The notes under the pieces: model-generated | What the model was told of the DNA's origin: nothing | What the model saw: the letters and a program-made list of their open reading frames with translations, nothing else | Database searches by the model: none | Position numbers and translations under genes: made by a program | Source: a virus | Direction: 5' to 3' (one strand) | Length of the DNA stretch: 49,092 nucleotides | IMG/VR virus record: IMGVR_UViG_3300025151_000056 | Coordinates: 1-49,092 of that record | Part shown: piece after piece, positions 43,501-49,092 of the stretch | How positions within the stretch are numbered: position 1 is the stretch's first letter | Layout of the letters: every line of letters starts with the position of its first letter

Positions 43501-46372
43501 ATCAAACGTAACTCAACATCAGGCTGCTCTTTCAATAACTGAATCACAAATTAGCGATTTACAATTAAAATTATTACCGGAAGTATTGTTTAATGATACT
43601 AATTTTGCTAGTAGTTTGCTAATACAAACTCAAGTTACTAATGCTGCTCCGATTACAGGAACATTAAGTAACGCATCTTACAATATAGGGTTGGGTCATT
43701 ATGTATTTTCTTCACTAACCGAAGGAACATTAAACGTTGCAATAGGAAGTGAAGCAGGAAGAAACTTAACAACTTCTTCTAGAAATATATTGATTGGTGG
43801 AGAAGCAGGACATGATATTACTACAGGCGGTTATAACGTAGTAGTAGGTGATTTAACAGGAGATAAAATTACTACAGGAGAACAAAATACACTAATTGGT
43901 GCTAATAGCGGTAGAAACATTACTACTACATTCTATAATAGTGGTTTAGGTTATAGTTCGTTACTTAATACAAGTGGAACAGGAAATGTGGGTGTAGGAT
44001 ATGAAGCAATTCGTGGTTCTTCACATTCCGGTTCATACAACGTAGGTATAGGTTATACTTCGTTACGTAATTCAACAGGTGGTTCTGATAGGAACGTAGG
44101 TATAGGTTATCAATCTCTATATAATGTTGAAGGAGATTATAACTATGCTATTGGAAATGCAAGTGGTACAGGAATAACAACGGGTAGTAGTAACATCAGC
44201 ATAGGTAGTAATTCTTTAGGGGGAACAAACACAGTTGTTACAGGCGCAAATAATATTGCAATAGGTAATAATGCTTTTAGTACAGGCGGTACTCTTTCAG
44301 GTGGATTAAATGTTGGAGTTGGTTATCAAACAGGTAGTTCATTAACAACAGGTCAAGGAAATTTATTGTTAGGTTATTTAGCAGGAGATAATATTACAAC
44401 AGGTAGTGAAAACGTAGTAATAGGTCGAGCAGATGTTCCTTCTGCTACAGGAAATCACCAATTATCAATTTCTGATAACGGCAATGGTTCAGTAGTTTGG
44501 ATAACGGGAGATTCTTCGGGACACGTTTCATTAGGAAATTATGAATTTAACGCTGACCAAACAGTAGGTTCAAGTCAAGATAATTATGTTTTAACTTATG
44601 ATAACTCAACAGGCCAAATTAGTTTAGAAGCAGCAGTTGATACTAATACACAATTAACAACTGAACAGGTTGAAGATATAGTAGGTGCAATGGTTAGCGG
44701 CAATACAGAAACAAATATTACTGTAACTTATGATGATACAAATGGAAAATTAGATTTTAGTGCATCAGGAACAAGTTATTCTGCTGCTAGTGGTGGCGGT
44801 CTTTCATTAAGCGGAACTGCATTCAGTATTGATGACCCAATTAATCTAGGCCAATTAACAGAATCAACAGATGCTACTGATGATAAAATATTGCTTTGGG
44901 ATGAGTCGGCATCGTCATGGAAATATATGACCTTAGATGATTTACAAGATTCGATAGATACATCAGCAACAGGTGGATTATCTGATGTTGTTCAAGACAC
45001 TACCCCACAGTTAGGGGGTGATTTAGATGTTAATGGTAATGCTATCATTTCAACTTCAAATGCTGCAATAGACATTACTCCAAATGGAGAGGGCGATATT
45101 CAACTTAACGCTGACAACATTAGAATTGGTGATTCAAACGCAGATGTAACTATTACTCCTAATTTCAGTAAAGGAACTAAAATTGAAATGCAGACAGATG
45201 GTGATTTGTTAGTTAATGCAGATACATCAAGTGGTAATCTGTATATGAATGCTTATGATTTGGTATCAATACAAAGCAACTATCTCCGTATTGGTAAGAA
45301 TAACGCCGATATGAAAATCACCACATTAGGAACAGGCGATTTAACCCTTGATACGAATAACGGCACTAATTCGGGTTCAATAAGAATTCGTGATGGTGCT
45401 GATGGAGATATAGACATAAACACAAATAACAATGGTGCAGTAAGAATAAATTATGATACAACAAACAATAATGATTCTCTTATGGTTAGTGCTGCTAATA
45501 ATGAACTCCCCGCATCATTTACAAGGCAATCCACTCCAACAAGTAGTGTTGGAACAACTGCTTATTTCATAAATGGCCTTAGTAGTGGCACAAGAACTAC
45601 GGGATTCGGCTCACAAATAGAGTTTAGAATAGGGGAATACAACTACTCAGGGCTTGAAGCCGGTCGTGTCGGGGCTAAAATGCAAGATACGGGCGATTCT
45701 AATTTTGATATGTTTATCACCCCAATGGGAACGGGTAATGTAATATTGGGTAATTTTACTCTTGATGCAGACCAAAGTATAGGTTCGGGTCAAGATAACT
45801 ATGTAATGACTTACGACCATTCAGCAGGGACTATTGGTTTAGAAGAAGCAGCATCTACTACTTACTCGGCAGGGACAGGATTAGATTTAAGCGGAACTAC
45901 ATTTAGTGTTGATGTGTCCGACTTTATGACTAACGGTGCTAACAATAGATTAGTTACTGCTACCGGAACAGACGGAATGAATTCAGAAGCAAACTTAACA
46001 TTCGATGGTTCAACTCTAACTGTAACAGGTCATGTAGCAGCAACTACGAAATCTTTCGTTATTCCACACCCAACAAAAGAGGGAATGACTTTACATCACG
46101 GTTCTTTGGAAGGGCCGGAACACGCAGTTTATTGTAGAGGTAGATTGAAGGATGATAACATAATTCAATTACCTGAGTATTGGAAAGGATTAGTAGATGA
46201 AGATAGTATTACTGTTCAATTAACACCACATGGAGATTTCCAAATGTTATACGTAGAAAAGATTGAAAACAATGAAATCTACGTTCTTAATGAAGCCGAT
46301 GAAGGTATTGATTGCTTCTACATAGTTCATGGAGAAAGAAAAGATATTGGTAAATTGGAGGTTGAATACTGA
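37544..46372 (+). CDS. giant tail fibre protein, 2942 residues
   Basis: Largest gene of the window. N-terminal residues 1-190 are a virion-attachment-type region. After that come repeated short elements DAVT-T/N-AKI-A/G (about 230-330 and 520-620), then GSGNVTVQG/TDKTLIWNETSDKW modules, repeated blocks SGLVDSAP-ALDTLNELAAALGDDAN and GTDNST, and a stretch of NI-x-IG-x-x-A/S repeats (about residues 2045-2300) like YadA-head beta rolls. The last 100 residues (KSFVIPHPTKEGMTLHHGSL ... CRGRLKDDNIIQLPEYWKG) are a fibre C-terminal domain familiar from marine phage fibres. It should form a trimeric fibre that binds host surface. Internal repeats imply growth by duplication. It overlaps the next fibre gene by one base (TGATG). 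Confidence 0.88.
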   Translation: MVTNTGFISTLAQNPTTELTDNSDNIHSGLIKTLNASMGENRAISGFNITQGTSGGYTSYVVTSGQILRNGKLEDVSNATLTNSSTANAGYDWYGLIVVCDGTESGETANTLKWRQGAVTGKTTSNAATVAELKGGDIPIAMIKYASGSANNLSDSTTPRPIQYLTYSQTKRELSIGEDTGSDGDMDEKLRIASDGKIYKNGSSYSFDFPTISANKIIATTDDIDSITHENLEDGAVRTAKIADAPNGVSTAKINNSAITTAKIADDAVTNAKIGAGAVGTTEIANDGVTYAKMQNVANANRVLGSTSAGGIVSEVEVQTAMIADNAVTVGKISGLTDLGSGEVISSAERTKLSGIETSADVTDSTNVLSALNADLGGDFTIGTQSDDTATFGGNVTVQGNLLISGTTTTINTTTLDVADNNITLNSDLGSGVSPTQNAGITINRGSGTDKTLIWNETSDKWSIGSETFVAGTVEAALTGNATTATALATARNVSISGDVTASAVSFDGSGNVALSATIDSDAVTTAKILDANVTTAKIANDAITGAKIADDSIDSEHIAADSIDAEHYAAGSVDTTALGADAVTSAKISDDAIGSEHIADGAVLNAHLAGSISQSKVTNLVSNLAAKQATLTFSTGLTNSSNTVSVDIDNLDIENGINRSADYLMYDDATNGLRKINLDNIFTKITGSDIPSLNASKITGGTFGAARIPNLDTSKITTGTFATARIADDAITFDKIANVASGVILGRDTSGTGSIEALSASEVRAVIGVDASGTDNSTDVTLATVSDNYLSISNQTITAGTVPLSLGGTGATSAAAARTALGVDAAGTDNSTNVSLSGSYDYLSLTNQTITLNQIDYNTDIVNRPTIPNTPAIYDNSGSPALHTGITAAEVRTLLGVDSAGADNSTDVTLTGKDYLTISGQAITVGEVDISDDTNLVAGTNISLSGDTLNVDTDLANYSNTNSGFLTAHPVISGAASSSDNSGRTYIQDITLDSNGHVTGITTATETVTDTTYSVGDGGLTEINYTSAKDAKLTGISANANNYALPTATSSALGGVKIGSRITITDGVISADSQTDVNFTSALNTKLSGIATGATVGADWNSNVSNISVTNAQLAGSIANSKLANSSVTINGDSLALGGTLTLDTGDISEGSNLYHTTGRVNAAVNSLLQAGEGIDLDYNGGAGTLTISGESASYTNKGLASFSSSHFIVASGAVSLTNAINSKLALLDNVTSDIQTQLNAKQSSGSYLTSVAVADLSDINSLDTNLTSTSASHDTLASALSVKQYVDSEINALNIPDSFLTSVALADLTDINGIETNFSSINSGHSYVASATAIKTYVDDSISEARSADYTISAVDGSGTENEIIRLTGTDNSNSEVIMEAGAGMSVTRIGSRIIYSSDVSGAVTSVGMSVPTGFAISGSPITSSGTLALTYDSGYVGFTTTEQSKLSGIETSADVTDATNVAAAGAIMDSDFTTNGLMKRTGAGTYTVDTSTYATETYVNTQVSGLVDSAPAALDTLNELAAALGDDANFSTTMTTALGNRVRVDTASQGLTATQKSNARTNIGVDPAGTDNSTNVTLNTSSYDYLSLSGQAITLGQIDISDDTNLAAGSGITLTGDTLSLTNNSVTINSNSVALGGSVTLDTDDIGEGSNQYFTNERVDDRVNALLTAGSNVSLTYNDSANTLTIASTDTNTQLSTEQVQDIVGAMFASNTETRISATYQDGDGTIDLVVDDMTANTQLSQEEIEDYVGGLIAAGTGISVNYDDAGGSLTITNSSPDQTVALTAGSNVSVSGTYPNFTIASTDTNTQLTTEQVQDIIGGMVSGNTETNIAVTYDDTNGKLDFVSTDTNTQLTLLDEDNFSSNSATAAASQQSIKAYVDAEVSGLVDSAPSALNTLNELAAALGDDANYATTTSTALGNRLRVDTASQGLTSTQQSNALTNLGITATLAEINILDDGLSASDIPNLATSKITSGTFADARIAQSNVTQHQAALSITESQISDLQLKLLPEVLFNDTNFASSLLIQTQVTNAAPITGTLSNASYNIGLGHYVFSSLTEGTLNVAIGSEAGRNLTTSSRNILIGGEAGHDITTGGYNVVVGDLTGDKITTGEQNTLIGANSGRNITTTFYNSGLGYSSLLNTSGTGNVGVGYEAIRGSSHSGSYNVGIGYTSLRNSTGGSDRNVGIGYQSLYNVEGDYNYAIGNASGTGITTGSSNISIGSNSLGGTNTVVTGANNIAIGNNAFSTGGTLSGGLNVGVGYQTGSSLTTGQGNLLLGYLAGDNITTGSENVVIGRADVPSATGNHQLSISDNGNGSVVWITGDSSGHVSLGNYEFNADQTVGSSQDNYVLTYDNSTGQISLEAAVDTNTQLTTEQVEDIVGAMVSGNTETNITVTYDDTNGKLDFSASGTSYSAASGGGLSLSGTAFSIDDPINLGQLTESTDATDDKILLWDESASSWKYMTLDDLQDSIDTSATGGLSDVVQDTTPQLGGDLDVNGNAIISTSNAAIDITPNGEGDIQLNADNIRIGDSNADVTITPNFSKGTKIEMQTDGDLLVNADTSSGNLYMNAYDLVSIQSNYLRIGKNNADMKITTLGTGDLTLDTNNGTNSGSIRIRDGADGDIDINTNNNGAVRINYDTTNNNDSLMVSAANNELPASFTRQSTPTSSVGTTAYFINGLSSGTRTTGFGSQIEFRIGEYNYSGLEAGRVGAKMQDTGDSNFDMFITPMGTGNVILGNFTLDADQSIGSGQDNYVMTYDHSAGTIGLEEAASTTYSAGTGLDLSGTTFSVDVSDFMTNGANNRLVTATGTDGMNSEANLTFDGSTLTVTGHVAATTKSFVIPHPTKEGMTLHHGSLEGPEHAVYCRGRLKDDNIIQLPEYWKGLVDEDSITVQLTPHGDFQMLYVEKIENNEIYVLNEADEGIDCFYIVHGERKDIGKLEVEY
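38224..39410 (+). repeat. short tandem protein repeats (DAVTxAKI type) in the fibre gene
   Basis: Two clusters, about 38225-38550 and 39100-39410, encode many 9-12-residue units with the pattern [DN][DGS]A[VI][TGD]xAKIA or SEHIA (for example DAVTNAKIGAGAVGTTEIAN and DAITGAKIADDSIDSEHIAA). The same residue pattern is encoded by varied codons, so the array is old rather than a fresh DNA duplication. Such units usually form a triple-stranded fibre shaft. Confidence 0.75.
43679..44435 (+). repeat. IG-x-x-A beta-roll repeats in first fibre
   Basis: About a dozen units of 14-22 residues with core N-[IV]-x-[IVL]-G-x-x-[AS] (for example LNVAIGSEAGRNLTTSSRN, YNVGIGYTSLRNSTGGSDRN) end with the module VVIGRADVPSATGNHQLSIS. 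The pattern resembles YadA-like head repeats, which form left-handed beta rolls in trimeric adhesins. A parallel array lies in the second fibre at 47894-48728. Confidence 0.78.
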
Positions 46373-49092
46373 TGGCTAACTCGGACAAAGACATTAAAAT
46401 TACACCAAATACAGGTAGTGCAAATCTACCTAAGATTGAATTTACAGGTGCAGATAACGCCACTAAAACAATGAGTATAGCGGATTCAGGTGCTATATCT
46501 TTTGATGGTGATTTAACTGTAACAGGTAATTTTACTGTTAGTGGTACATCAACAAGTGTAGATACTGAAACTGTAACAATAGATGATAACATTATTGTGT
46601 TGAATAATAATGAAACAGGAACTCCTTCTGAAAATGCAGGTATAGAAGTTGAAAGAGGAACTTCTGCTAATGCACTTATTCGATGGAATGAAACTACAGA
46701 TAGATGGGAATTCACTAACAATGGAACTAATTATTATAATATTCCATTGTCTACTGAATATACAAATAACAACGCAGCAACCACATTTACTTTAACAGGA
46801 GATTCAGGGACAAACCAAACTATTGCTCATGGTAACACATTAGATATAGCAGGTGGAACAGGAATAGATACAGTAGTTGGTGCTACTGATACAGTAACAG
46901 TTGCTATTGATTCAACAGTTGCAACTTTAACAGGTTCACAAACTCTCACAAATAAATCTTTAACTTCACCATCAATAACAGGAACAACATCAACCACAGG
47001 CGATTTAGATATTTCTTCTTTGTATGGGCGTCTTAATTTCAAAAAGGATAGTAATGGAAACGTAAATAATGATGCTATCTATTTCATTAACGGTTCAGAC
47101 CAATATGCAGGGGGAATAAAGTATTTTCATAGCACAAATCAACTAAGGTTTCAGGCTAATCAAGCCGACCAATTATACATTCAAGATGGTGCAATTTATC
47201 CGCCTGTTGATAACGATGTGGATTTAGGAACTTCTTCTCTTAAGTTCAAAGATTCATTCTTTGGATTGGTTGATGCTGAAAACTTCAAAATAAACGGTGG
47301 TCAAGGTTCTGATGGTCAAGTTCTAACATCAACAGGAAGTGGTGTTGCTTGGGAAAATGCAGCAGGTGGTGGTGATTCTTGGGGAGATACAGTAGATGCT
47401 CATATTATTCCTGATACTGATAATGCCTATGATTTAGGTTCTTCTACTGCTGAATTCAGAAATGGTTATTTTGATGGTACGCTTTATGCTGATGACTTAA
47501 TGATGGGTGGAAATATAACTGCGGCTAATACTTCAATGAGAATTACGGCAGGTGGTAGTCAAGAAAGTAGAGCGCATATTTTATTGCCTAACAATGAAAC
47601 GTATATGCGAATATATGGTTCTTCTACTTCTAATACTGATATTATTTTAGATACTAGATATACTTCGGGAACAGGAGAAATTCAATTCAAAACTAAAGGC
47701 TCAACAAGATTCGCAGTTGGCGCAGATGGAGAATTCCTTATCGGTACAAGTGAATCATCAGGTTCTTCCGGTCAAGTATTAACTTCCGGTGGTTCGGGTG
47801 CTGCACCTTCATGGACTAGTGTTAGTGGTGGTGCTTCTGATTTAGATGGACTATCAGATGCTAAGAAAGGTGGAACTAATTTTTCTAATAGCATAATTCT
47901 TGGTCATCAAACTACAGGAACTCTTAGTTCAGCCAATCACAATACCGCAATAGGCGACACTTCTATGAATGCAATTACAAGCGGGGCTTACAACGTATTT
48001 GTTGGTTCTAAAGCAGGTTCAGGATTAACATCAGGTTCTTCCAATGTTGGTATTGGATATACTGCTCTTAATGCAACAATAACCGGAGATAAGAATATAG
48101 GGATAGGTGAATATTCAGGTGCTTTACTGACTGATGGCGACCATAACATCTTCATGGGCCGAAGTGCAGGTTATAGCAATACAACAGGTAATCGAAATAT
48201 TGCTATTGGAAATCAAGCGTATGATGCCGCAGACACAGAAAGCGATAACATAGCAATTGGTTACGATGCTTTAGGAGGTTCTATTGCAGGTGGAGAAGAA
48301 AACCTAGCAATTGGAAATTATGCCGGAGATGCAATAACAAGCGGAGATGGAAATGTAGTATTGGGTCATAGGGCAGGTTCGGGAATAACTACAGGTGCTA
48401 AGAATACATATCTTGGTTGGGAAGCGGGCGAAACCACTTCAACTGCATGGGAAAATGTAGGTATAGGTGATTTAGCATTAAACGCTAATACAACAGGTGG
48501 TGGAAATGTAGCCGTAGGTCATCAAGCACTAAGATATACAACAACAGGATATGTAAATGTGGGTGTTGGTCAAGATGCGGGTATGGCTATTACCACAGGT
48601 CAAAGAAATACAGGTGTCGGTGGAAACTCTTTAAGAGCCGTTACTGAAGGCCATTACAACATAGGATTAGGACAATATGCGGGAGATAATATTACTACCG
48701 GAACAGGAAATGTTGTAATCGGAAGGGCCGATGTACCAAGTGCAACAGGCAACAGGCAACTATCAATAAGTGCAGGTGATATTGACTCAGTAGTTTGGAT
48801 TACCGGAGATTCTTCCGGTCATGTATCTCTTGGTAACTTTGAGTTTGATACAGACCAAACTGTAGGTTCAGGACAGGATAATTATGTTCTAACTTACGAC
48901 CATTCAGACGGGCAGATTTCTTTAGAAGCCGCAGGTGGTGGTGGTGCTTCTGCTATTGGTAGTTTAGATGATGTTCTAATGGATGCTACTAACTTTACTA
49001 ACGGATTCTTACTTCAATTAAATAGTGATGGTTCAGCACCAACAACAGGAACTCTAAATAGTGCAACAGGAAATATCGGTCTTGGAGAAGAT
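46372..49092 (+). CDS. second tail fibre protein, 3'-partial at the right edge
   Basis: ATG at 46372 overlaps the preceding stop. The frame is open through 49092 (907 codons, no stop), so the gene runs off the window; it is easy to miss because it has no end. The N-terminal module DLTVTGNFTVSGTSTSVDTE ... ALIRWNETTDRWEF is paralogous to the first fibre's TVQGNLLISG ... TLIWNETSDKWS. An IG-x-x-A array at about residues 508-786 and the following VVIGRADVPSATGNRQLSIS, VWITGDSSGHVSLGNFEFD and DNYVLTYDHSDGQISLEAAG match modules of the first fibre. Peptide segment QVLTSTGSGVAWENAAGGG is a common marine fibre linker. Role: a second trimeric fibre or a fibre extension. Confidence 0.87.
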   Translation, partial: MANSDKDIKITPNTGSANLPKIEFTGADNATKTMSIADSGAISFDGDLTVTGNFTVSGTSTSVDTETVTIDDNIIVLNNNETGTPSENAGIEVERGTSANALIRWNETTDRWEFTNNGTNYYNIPLSTEYTNNNAATTFTLTGDSGTNQTIAHGNTLDIAGGTGIDTVVGATDTVTVAIDSTVATLTGSQTLTNKSLTSPSITGTTSTTGDLDISSLYGRLNFKKDSNGNVNNDAIYFINGSDQYAGGIKYFHSTNQLRFQANQADQLYIQDGAIYPPVDNDVDLGTSSLKFKDSFFGLVDAENFKINGGQGSDGQVLTSTGSGVAWENAAGGGDSWGDTVDAHIIPDTDNAYDLGSSTAEFRNGYFDGTLYADDLMMGGNITAANTSMRITAGGSQESRAHILLPNNETYMRIYGSSTSNTDIILDTRYTSGTGEIQFKTKGSTRFAVGADGEFLIGTSESSGSSGQVLTSGGSGAAPSWTSVSGGASDLDGLSDAKKGGTNFSNSIILGHQTTGTLSSANHNTAIGDTSMNAITSGAYNVFVGSKAGSGLTSGSSNVGIGYTALNATITGDKNIGIGEYSGALLTDGDHNIFMGRSAGYSNTTGNRNIAIGNQAYDAADTESDNIAIGYDALGGSIAGGEENLAIGNYAGDAITSGDGNVVLGHRAGSGITTGAKNTYLGWEAGETTSTAWENVGIGDLALNANTTGGGNVAVGHQALRYTTTGYVNVGVGQDAGMAITTGQRNTGVGGNSLRAVTEGHYNIGLGQYAGDNITTGTGNVVIGRADVPSATGNRQLSISAGDIDSVVWITGDSSGHVSLGNFEFDTDQTVGSGQDNYVLTYDHSDGQISLEAAGGGGASAIGSLDDVLMDATNFTNGFLLQLNSDGSAPTTGTLNSATGNIGLGED
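47894..48728 (+). repeat. IG-x-x-A beta-roll repeats in second fibre
   Basis: About fourteen to sixteen units with the core N-[IV]-x-[IVL]-G-x-x-[AS] (for example YNVFVGSKAGSGLTSGSSN, ENLAIGNYAGDAITSGDGN). They end in the module VVIGRADVPSATGNRQLSIS, as in the first fibre. At DNA level the two end modules differ at many third positions, so the duplication is old, or the copies were acquired independently. Confidence 0.78.

Noticed and set aside
541-47042. Many reverse-strand open frames of 60-160 codons (for example 7997-8443, 13701-14108, 37513-37998, 46287-46721)
   Set aside because: They lie inside well-supported + strand genes, lack ribosome-binding leaders and encode low-complexity Ser/Leu/Ile-rich or Val/Pro-rich shadow peptides.
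47379-47400. SWGDTVDAHI in the second fibre resembles the SW-x-D-I terminal tag
   Set aside because: It is internal, lies in a common fibre linker and lacks the Ile at the right position; treated as coincidence.
1-49092. tRNA genes, CRISPR arrays, integrase, attachment sites or insertion sequences
   Set aside because: No cloverleaf, regular repeat-spacer array, recombinase or transposase motif was seen.
1-49092. Circular or terminally redundant genome ending at the window edges
   Set aside because: Both edges cut through open frames and no shared terminal sequence is visible; joining the ends would run the right-edge fibre into a TAA after two codons.

Overview
This window is the structural (virion) half of a tailed dsDNA virus, class Caudoviricetes, and most probably a virus of a marine archaeon. 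Every convincing gene is on the + strand. Genes are packed end to end with stop/start overlaps (TAATG, TGATG, ATGA), and base composition is A+T-rich throughout. The archaeal assignment is an inference. It rests on the dominant GGTGAT-type ribosome binding sites placed 3-6 nt before the start codon, frequent TTG and GTG starts, an archaeal/eukaryal-type ATP-dependent DNA ligase and an Arf-like GTPase. The tail fibres carry modules familiar from marine cyanophages and metagenomic marine viruses, which points to a marine habitat. A marine Euryarchaeota (MGII) or Thaumarchaeota host cannot be decided from this window.

Layout. (1) 1-7111, packaging: a large unknown protein open at the left edge, a GNAT acetyltransferase, the large terminase, a LAGLIDADG-nuclease protein and a portal with two zinc ribbons. 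(2) 7113-13380, an accessory block inside the head operon: several very small proteins (one DUF1540-like), a 735-residue charged helical protein and an 842-residue DNA ligase with a long C-terminal extension. (3) 13420-16352, head: S78/XkdF-type protease fused to a scaffold, HK97-fold major capsid protein and a small beta protein, closed by a strong GC-rich hairpin. (4) 16426-22381, a second accessory block: an AT-hook protein, a small beta protein, two small membrane proteins, an Arf-like GTPase, a zinc-binding protein, a Q/P-rich protein and an 807-residue charged protein. (5) 22391-30388, connector and tail: adaptor, tail terminator, tail tube, tail assembly chaperone with a canonical -1 slippery site, tape measure, distal tail protein and a LamG-like protein. 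(6) 30388-49092, host recognition: a 2270-residue hub, a small beta protein, a 2942-residue fibre and a second fibre running off the right edge.

Two observations stand out. First, a short motif, [ST]W-x-[DN]-I, sits flush against the N or C terminus of at least six otherwise unrelated proteins. All are encoded between the start of the packaging block and the capsid gene, and one of them is the scaffold-protease itself, whose copy directly precedes the capsid gene. I propose that it is a capsid-interior targeting tag. Second, an Arf-family-like GTPase with intact G1, G3, G4 and G5 motifs sits among small membrane proteins in the middle of the virion genes. No replication, lysis, integrase, tRNA or CRISPR feature was found.
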